This document shows, in pieces, positions 59,335-64,000 of a DNA stretch of 64,000 bases. A program made the position numbers and the translations under genes. The notes under the pieces were generated by a model. The model did no database searches. It was not told where the DNA came from and saw only the letters and a list, made by a program, of their open reading frames with translations. Location: assembly GCA_050084985.1 (NCBI GenBank), contig JBITNC010000001.1:210862001-210926000 (forward strand), in the 5' to 3' direction. Source of the stretch: Nageia nagi (lineage: Eukaryota; Pinophyta). Each line of letters begins with the position of its first letter. Within the stretch, counting starts at the first letter, position 1.

Positions 59335-60086
59335 TCTTAGGACAATGATCATTGTAATGTCCTTAACCTTTACAATATACATAATAAAGAGATTGAGAAG
59401 AAGAAGAATGAGAACCATGTAAAGAATGTGGTTGTGAACCATGATTAGGTTGGAATGAAGAAGAATTACAAGAAGAATAAGAAGAATCTTTCTTTGATGG
59501 AGGTTTAGAAGCATTGATTTCCTCCTTAGTAAGCATAGCTTGACTAAAAGAAACATCAAGTGTTTTAGCTTCTTGAAACTTCACCTTATGGTAGAAAGGG
59601 ATAAGAAAATCATATTTAAACTTGAGAATCAAATCCTTAGTGGAATATTCATGTTGTAGCAAAATTTGTAAGTGATTGAAGTGAGCAATAAGTTCTACAC
59701 TAATTGTTGATGCAGTTGATGCAGTTGATGGATTCATTGTGCTTACAAATCTAGCTTATAATTTGGAGGATAGAATATGTTCCCAAGGGACTTCACAAGT
59801 GCATCCTAGTTTTTAAATTATACCTCAACACTACCATCTTGGTGATGTCAGATAGTTTGAGAAGTGAAAAAGGAACTTGATCTTCTTCCTCTATTTTGGT
59901 GAAAGTGACCCATGTCTCCATGTCCACAATCTAAGAATTGAGGACATAAACATTATGAGCTCTATTATAGATGGGAACTTCACATTTTTATTTGCATGGA
60001 TTGGATTTCCCATTGATTTTTCTCACCAAGGCATCAATAAGATGATTCAAATCGATAATGTGCTCAACAAGTGTGGTAGTGGCCAT
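59335..60086 (-). pseudogene. gag: Element H gag
   Basis: The start is the ATG at 60086 (MATTTLVEHIIDLNHLIDAL), four bases from the solo LTR's target duplication. VDMETWVTFTKIEEEDQVPF, LIAHFNHLQILLQHEYSTKD, LIPFYHKVKFQEAKTLDVSF and AMLTKEEINASKPPSKKDSS follow; then a Ser/His/Gln-rich stretch and a knuckle relic YCKG-GHYNDHCPKKK (first Cys lost). The region from 59737 to 59363 is a single open stretch of 124 codons. Confidence 0.72.
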
Positions 60087-60089
60087 AGT

Positions 60090-60094
60090 GCAAG
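60090..60094. other. Target-site duplication of solo LTR, left copy (gcaag)
   Basis: gcaag directly before 60095; the same five bases follow at 60732-60736. Confidence 0.9.
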
Positions 60095-60731
60095 TGTAGT
60101 AGCTAAATAATGTGATTAATGCAAATGGGGTTGATTAATGGAATATTGCTCTACTTTATAAATATTGATGCATATATTAGAAATATGGTAATAACAAGAA
60201 TGTAGTAGTTTTTACTTATATTCTATATTCATTACATCAATCATAAAATGCATAAAAGACAAAGCATACATTCATGGACAAGTACGCTGTTGGCATCATA
60301 TAAATGGCATGATATCGGCACCATAAGATGAGTGAAATTACAAATGTAAACAAGAATGTAGCCATGAGTGAATTAGCAAATAATCAAATTATGAACATAT
60401 GTGAACTTATAGAATAATATATGTGCAAATGCAAATAAATAAAGCAAGTTGCAATCCTTCGAATGGTATTCAATTGATAATCTTTGTATTAGTTTGAAAA
60501 TGATTATGTGCCCATTATTTACTCATGCTCTATAGGTCATCCCCTGATGCCTATATATATGATACAAGTTTATATGCCTTTGATATTTTGACCCCCCTTG
60601 TACATTCCACAAGGGTCAAATACATGGCCTACACCTCTTATATATATTTTTAATCCCTTGTTAAATACTACATTGTTAAGGGATTAAAATGATTTATTAA
60701 ATATATCAAGGTTCATTTTGAGGCCTCTACA
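60095..60731 (-). repeat. Solo LTR of the element B family (637 bp)
   Basis: Minus strand TGTAGAGGCCTCAAAATG ... GCTACTACA. Aligns end to end with the element B LTR at 5601-6243. It has no internal region and is bordered on both sides by gcaag, the mark of an insertion followed by LTR-LTR recombination. Minus strand TATATATAGG at 60550-60559. Confidence 0.92.
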
Positions 60732-60736
60732 GCAAG

Positions 60737-61259
60737 AATATCACAACTACATAAAAGAAAACTCCTAATAAAAGAGATGAGCTTTCTAAACAAATGTAGA
60801 ATATAAATACAAAACTACTACATTTTATAGAATCAAAATTTGAATAAATATGAGCAAGTTATGACATTAATTGCAAACTAAAAAATGTAGCCATGGTCCC
60901 TATAAAACTAGGCAACTTGTAGAAGCCATAACTTTTGATCTAGAGCTATGTTTTGTGCATTCTTTATATCATTGGAAATTTCTAGATGTGAATAATGCAA
61001 ATACAAATTTTCACTTGATTTGGAGTTGTATATGGTTATCATTTTTCACTTGCACAAAAATGTATATGGAACACATGGCAGACACAAGGTGGGAAGTAAT
61101 GAAGGCACCAAGATAATGCACAGCTACAGTGAGATGGATATGGATTCCAAACCTCAGCTTAATTGCCTTTTTTTTTCTCTTACTAAGAGATTGATAGGAG
61201 ATCAAATCAATGAGGAAAAATGGAGATTCGATCCTAATCCACAAGAAGAGCCAAATGAG
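60737..61259 (-). other. Leader (5' untranslated region) of element H
   Basis: Between primer site and gag. No domain; open stretches on both strands here (61011-61376) overlap the primer site and LTR and are not coding. Confidence 0.6.
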
Positions 61260-61276
61260 TGGTTTGATACCAATGA
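61260..61276 (-). other. Element H primer-binding site (initiator-Met type)
   Basis: Minus strand TTGGTATCAAACCACTC directly inside the LTR. TGGTATCA is the start of the initiator-Met complementary site; the next bases differ (AACC for GAGCC). Confidence 0.75.
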
Positions 61277-61277
61277 T

Positions 61278-61612
61278 GTAGAATCAAGAATTAGAATAAT
61301 TGCATTAATAAGAGAAGCCTTTAAAAAGGCCAACTATAATTCAAATAACATGGGAGAAAACACATGGTATGAGTAAAACTATGGGAGAAGGCATATGGTA
61401 TGAGTAAAACCATGGGAGAAGGCACATGGTATTACATTTATTACAAATAGTAATAATGTGGCACATGGTATTACATTTATTACAAATGGTAATAATGTGG
61501 CACATGCATTAATAATATGGAACATGCCCTTAATTATTGGTAGATAATGTGTAGATACCTTTAATAAGGTATTTTATTATATTTTAAGTATTATGAGGAT
61601 TATTCCTCATCA
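61278..61612 (-). repeat. Element H 5' LTR (335 bp)
   Basis: Plus strand TGATGTAGAATCAAGAATTAG ... TTCCTCATCA, followed by ttata. Longer than the 3' LTR mainly because a 39-base stretch (CACATGGTATTACATTTATT onward) is doubled at about 61420-61505. Confidence 0.87.
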
Positions 61613-61926
61613 TTATATCCTAATCCTATGTTATCACTTGTTAATTGATAGTGAATATTGATTGTATACCTAGGTCCTTGTTCATAACGACCTAAACCAC
61701 ATCCTTTCTATTGACATCTATTAAAATATTTTTGGTAAAATGATCTCACATATGATAATAAATATTCTAATGTGTTACAAAATACACCTTCATGTGGTTT
61801 AGGCAAAGGAATTAGGGATGGTATTATAGGGCCTATATATATAAAAAGTGTTTAGTTAGGAGCATTTCCCTAAGGTACTAATTCTCCAATTACACTAAGA
61901 GATTCAATAGGTCATCAAATATCCTA
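61613..61926 (-). pseudogene. Continuation of element D coding stretch
   Basis: Minus strand GPIIPSLIPLPKPHEGVFCN, LSYVRSFYQKYFNRC, GCGLGR-EQGPRYTINIHYQL form a coding-like stretch that joins 57849 across element H. No domain named. It is cut at 61926 by the LTR of element E. Confidence 0.5.
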
Positions 61927-62857
61927 TGTTAACACATAAAAATGAATTTATGTTTTTAAATCAATAAATTAATGAAATATGCTTGGCCTAAATATATGTC
62001 TTGAATGTATTAAAGTGATAATATCAATGTTTGTCTTGAATATGAATTTTATAATCATTATCTTGAATATTGCATGGATTATCTTGAATATTGCATGGAT
62101 TATCTTGAATATTGTGAATTATCCTTATTTATGTAGATGCATGCCGACCCATGGGTTGTATTATCTATTATCTATATAAATAAGGGATCTAATAGTAAGT
62201 CCACATAACAAAGATACACACGATCCCGCATATGGTCTTGTAGTGGAAACCCCTTAAGGTATCTCTTGGTACCGCCTACAAGGCTGTGGTTTGTGTACTT
62301 CCTTTTGCGAGTTATCCTGACATCTATGATCTATTCTGATATCATACTACTATTTGAGACATCTGTATTGAAGTTCTGGACTTGATTGAGAGGTCAAAAA
62401 TCATCAAAAGAAGGCCGTCGATGCTCCCTTATGAACCGAGAACACCATCGATGCTCTATTATCTTCGAAATAGACCGCCCGCAGTCCTCTTTTTGCATCT
62501 TCACAAGTCACTACATTTTTGAGGGGTAGTTCATCATCAATACATCGCCAACATCTTCATCTTTTGTTATCAGGTACATTCCGTGAGGTAAGTACAAAAA
62601 TTACAGTCTTGGTTGGTACAATTACATTTCTAAATTGGTTATTTTGTTTATTGCTATTTGGAATAAATTACTATCCTTAGCTCAAATACAAATATATTGG
62701 GTTTGTAGATATTTACTTATTTCTTTATTTGCATGCTCAATTTTATTTGTAAACATTTGTGAGAATAAATTGCTATCCGTAGCTCAAATACAGATATATT
62801 GGGTTTGTAGATATTTACCTATTTATTTATTTGCATACTCAATTTTATTTGTAAACA
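61927..62857 (+). repeat. Element E 5' LTR (931 bp)
   Basis: Begins TGTTAACACATAAAAATG, like the element F LTR start TGTTAACACCTAAAAAGG, and ends TTATTTGTAAACA. It holds three copies of TATCTTGAATATTGCATGGA (62050-62120) and a 102-bp tandem duplication at its 3' end (62661-62762 and 62763-62864). The left flank is tccta (61922-61926). Confidence 0.75.
62173..62184 (+). promoter_or_regulatory. Element E LTR TATA box
   Basis: TATATAAATAAG about 250 bases into the LTR, the strongest TATA-like match among the LTRs here. Confidence 0.6.
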
Positions 62858-62864
62858 TTTGGTG
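62661..62864. repeat. 102-bp tandem duplication across the LTR/primer-site border
   Basis: GAATAAATTRCTATCCKTAG starts both copies. The first ends AACATTTGTGA, the second AACATTTGGTGA; the second TTTGGTGA is the start of the proposed primer site, so the duplicated unit includes the LTR's 3' end and the first primer-site bases. Confidence 0.85.
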
Positions 62865-62879
62865 AACCTGACGTGAAAC
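62858..62879 (+). other. Element E putative primer-binding site
   Basis: TTTGGTGAACCTGACGTGAA follows the LTR end. It shares TTTGGTGAAC-TGA with element B. The tRNA is not identified. Confidence 0.55.
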
Positions 62880-63804
62880 ATGCTTGCTAATTTGAAAATG
62901 AACAAAGATATAAATGAATTATCAGATTATCCTTCATTAGTTCAATCATCGCCAGAATAAAATAAGAGAAAAAGAAAAACATGGAAAGGAATAGAGCCAA
63001 CTAGGAAAAGTGCTAGAATAAACAAAGAGAGTGCTCCTAGGATTATCAAAGATAAACTTTCAGATGAGGAATCCTATCATGGTGATTCTGAAGATAATGA
63101 TAGCTTGGATAATGAAACCCTTGAAGGAGGAATCTTAGAAAACCTAGTTCCACCTTTGGAAAACAAATCACAGTTGGTCCTGTATCATTGGGTAAAATCT
63201 AACAATTCAAACCTCACTGAAAAATAAACTAAGGTTGATACAAAAATTCATAGAGCATTTTGGGGCATTCTACAAGTTCTCCGAAGATCCTACCATAGCT
63301 TATTCATTGCATAAAATCTATGAATTTTTAACTATGAATGGTCTCAGATTTTCCTTTAGAACATTTCTTGGTGAACCAATCTTTTTTTCAAGCATCATAA
63401 TTGATCATAATAGGACCACTCGCGATCTAAACCCTGTGGAAATGGACCGCCTGTGGCCCATTTATACAATGGAAAGTCATATCAACTTTTGTATGCTCCA
63501 TCATGATCAAAACTCTTTTGCCCCTGAGATAGTTAAACAAAATGTTTGTGAACCCTCTTTGTCATCTTTGGCATTCGCATATCATAAACCAATAACATTA
63601 GAAGAAGAAGATGATGAAATAATTGAGTTTGATGATGAGTCTGATAGTGATTCAGAAATAGAACTTGAAACAGACCCCGTTGCACAAAAACTTCTTAATG
63701 CTTACCCTTTCTGGTCGGATAAAGAAAAGAAAATCAAAGAGATAGAGGTAAAGAGAATAACAGATACAAAATCTTACCAAAAAACTCAATTGAGTGTAAG
63801 ATAG
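62880..63804 (+). pseudogene. Element E first reading frame (acidic protein, unidentified)
   Basis: The ATG at 62880 directly follows the primer site: MLANLKMNKDINELSDYPSL. A TAA (62958-62960) comes after QSSPE, then the same frame continues with a basic stretch NKRKRKTWKGIEPTRKSARI (possible nuclear signal) and acidic SDEESYHGDSEDNDSLDNE. A one-base frame change near 63196-63226 leads into 63235-63804: KFIEHFGAFYKFSEDPTIAY, LTMNGLRFSFRTFLGEP, MDRLWPIYTMESHINFCMLH and a Glu/Asp-rich run (63600-63680). About 308 codons in all. Not a gag or pol domain that I recognise; some Tat/Ogre elements carry an extra frame before gag, which fits the position. Confidence 0.55.
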
Positions 63805-63810
63805 GTCATC

Positions 63811-64000
63811 ATGGGAGAACTAGAAAATCAACTAATTCATGAATGGAGAGAACAAATAGGAAGATTTACTCCTGGAATACTTGATTATGAAAGTGAGGAA
63901 GAACCTAGAAATCTTGATTTCATAAATAAGCAACCTGAGGATAGTCCAATCACACAAATTGAAAAAGAAAAATCGGAGAAAATGAGAGCACAATTAGCAA
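63811..64000 (+). CDS. Element E second frame or continuation, partial
   Basis: Seven bases after the TAG at 63802-63804, an ATG at 63811 in the same frame opens MGELENQLIHEWREQIGRFT, PGILDYESEEEPRNLDF and continues without a stop to the window edge. Either this is a separate protein (gag would be expected next) or the TAG is a CAG to TAG change within one long frame. The acidic/basic composition resembles the preceding frame. Confidence 0.5.
   Translation, partial: MGELENQLIHEWREQIGRFTPGILDYESEEEPRNLDFINKQPEDSPITQIEKEKSEKMRAQLA

Larger units (their letters stand above)
57850..61612 (-). mobile_element. Element H: deletion derivative of a Ty3/gypsy retrotransposon
   Basis: Minus strand 5' LTR (61278-61612), primer site, leader, gag, CCHC relic, protease, then directly the C-terminal end of integrase, a polypurine tract and 3' LTR (57850-58148). 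RT, RNase H and most of integrase are missing, so it is a non-autonomous derivative. Flanked by ttata on both sides. A 642-base solo-LTR insertion (with one TSD copy) enlarges it; without that it is about 3.1 kb. Confidence 0.85.
61927..64000 (+). mobile_element. Element E: LTR retrotransposon, 5' end (best preserved)
   Basis: 5' LTR (61927-62857), primer-site-like sequence and reading frames running off the window. CpG dinucleotides are still common in the LTR (for example 62221-62480) and in the first frames, unlike the rest of the window, and stops are few. Both suggest a younger insertion. The lineage cannot be set without pol. Confidence 0.75.

Noticed and set aside
61011-61376. Open frames on both strands, up to 118 codons
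   Set aside because: They run through the leader, primer site and 5' LTR of element H; no domain, and the LTR context explains the sequence.
62635-62865. 76-codon frame with a repeated peptide (QIQIYWVCRYL twice)
   Set aside because: The repetition is the 102-bp tandem duplication at the end of the element E LTR; not a coding repeat.

Overview
The window reads as AT-rich plant nuclear DNA made almost entirely of old, nested LTR retrotransposons. All recognisable proteins are Ty3/gypsy gag-pol domains (one chromovirus-like RT, several Tat-type elements with a second 'archaeal-type' RNase H) plus plant mobile domain (PMD) proteins, a combination found in land plants. The CpG-poor, stop-riddled sequence and lack of any host gene suggest a large repeat-rich genome, perhaps a gymnosperm; that last step is a guess. 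No rRNA, tRNA, CRISPR or intact cellular gene was seen.

Left part (1-9.9 kb): element A (minus, chromovirus-like, 5' LTR 3707-4116) lies inside element B (minus, gag 4117-5560, 5' LTR 5601-6243), which itself interrupts a plus-strand fragment (6244-7700) of the same family as element D. From 7.7 to 9.9 kb there is AT-rich sequence with one unidentified minus-strand coding relic.

Middle part (9.9-35.7 kb): PMD unit A (minus, about 9.9-16.55 kb) has an internal 1.93-kb tandem duplication and abuts a Tat element G (minus, 16.56-22.0 kb) exactly where G's integrase breaks off. A plus-strand element with long LTRs and no recognisable coding (24301 to about 29950) follows, then short-period minisatellites, then PMD unit B (plus, about 30.9-35.6 kb), a diverged relative of unit A with the same upstream hairpin.

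Right part (35.7-64 kb): element C (minus, 35756-52390; order gag, PR, aRNase H, RT, RNase H, IN) is split in its RT by element F (plus, 39780-48073; a full Tat element with both LTRs, target-site duplication gttcc/gttct). Element D (minus, 52391-57849 and 61613-61926) carries RT, RNase H, aRNase H, IN and then an extra reading frame downstream of integrase that recurs in the fragment at 6244-7700. D is interrupted by element H (57850-61612, TSD ttata), a deletion derivative keeping gag-PR and the tail of IN. H in turn carries a solo LTR of the B family (60095-60731, TSD gcaag). The window ends in element E (plus, from 61927), the best preserved and probably youngest: 931-bp LTR, a primer-site-like sequence and the first reading frames.

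None of these elements looks able to make all its own proteins. The value of the window is the insertion history, the extra 3' reading frame in family D, and the PMD units.
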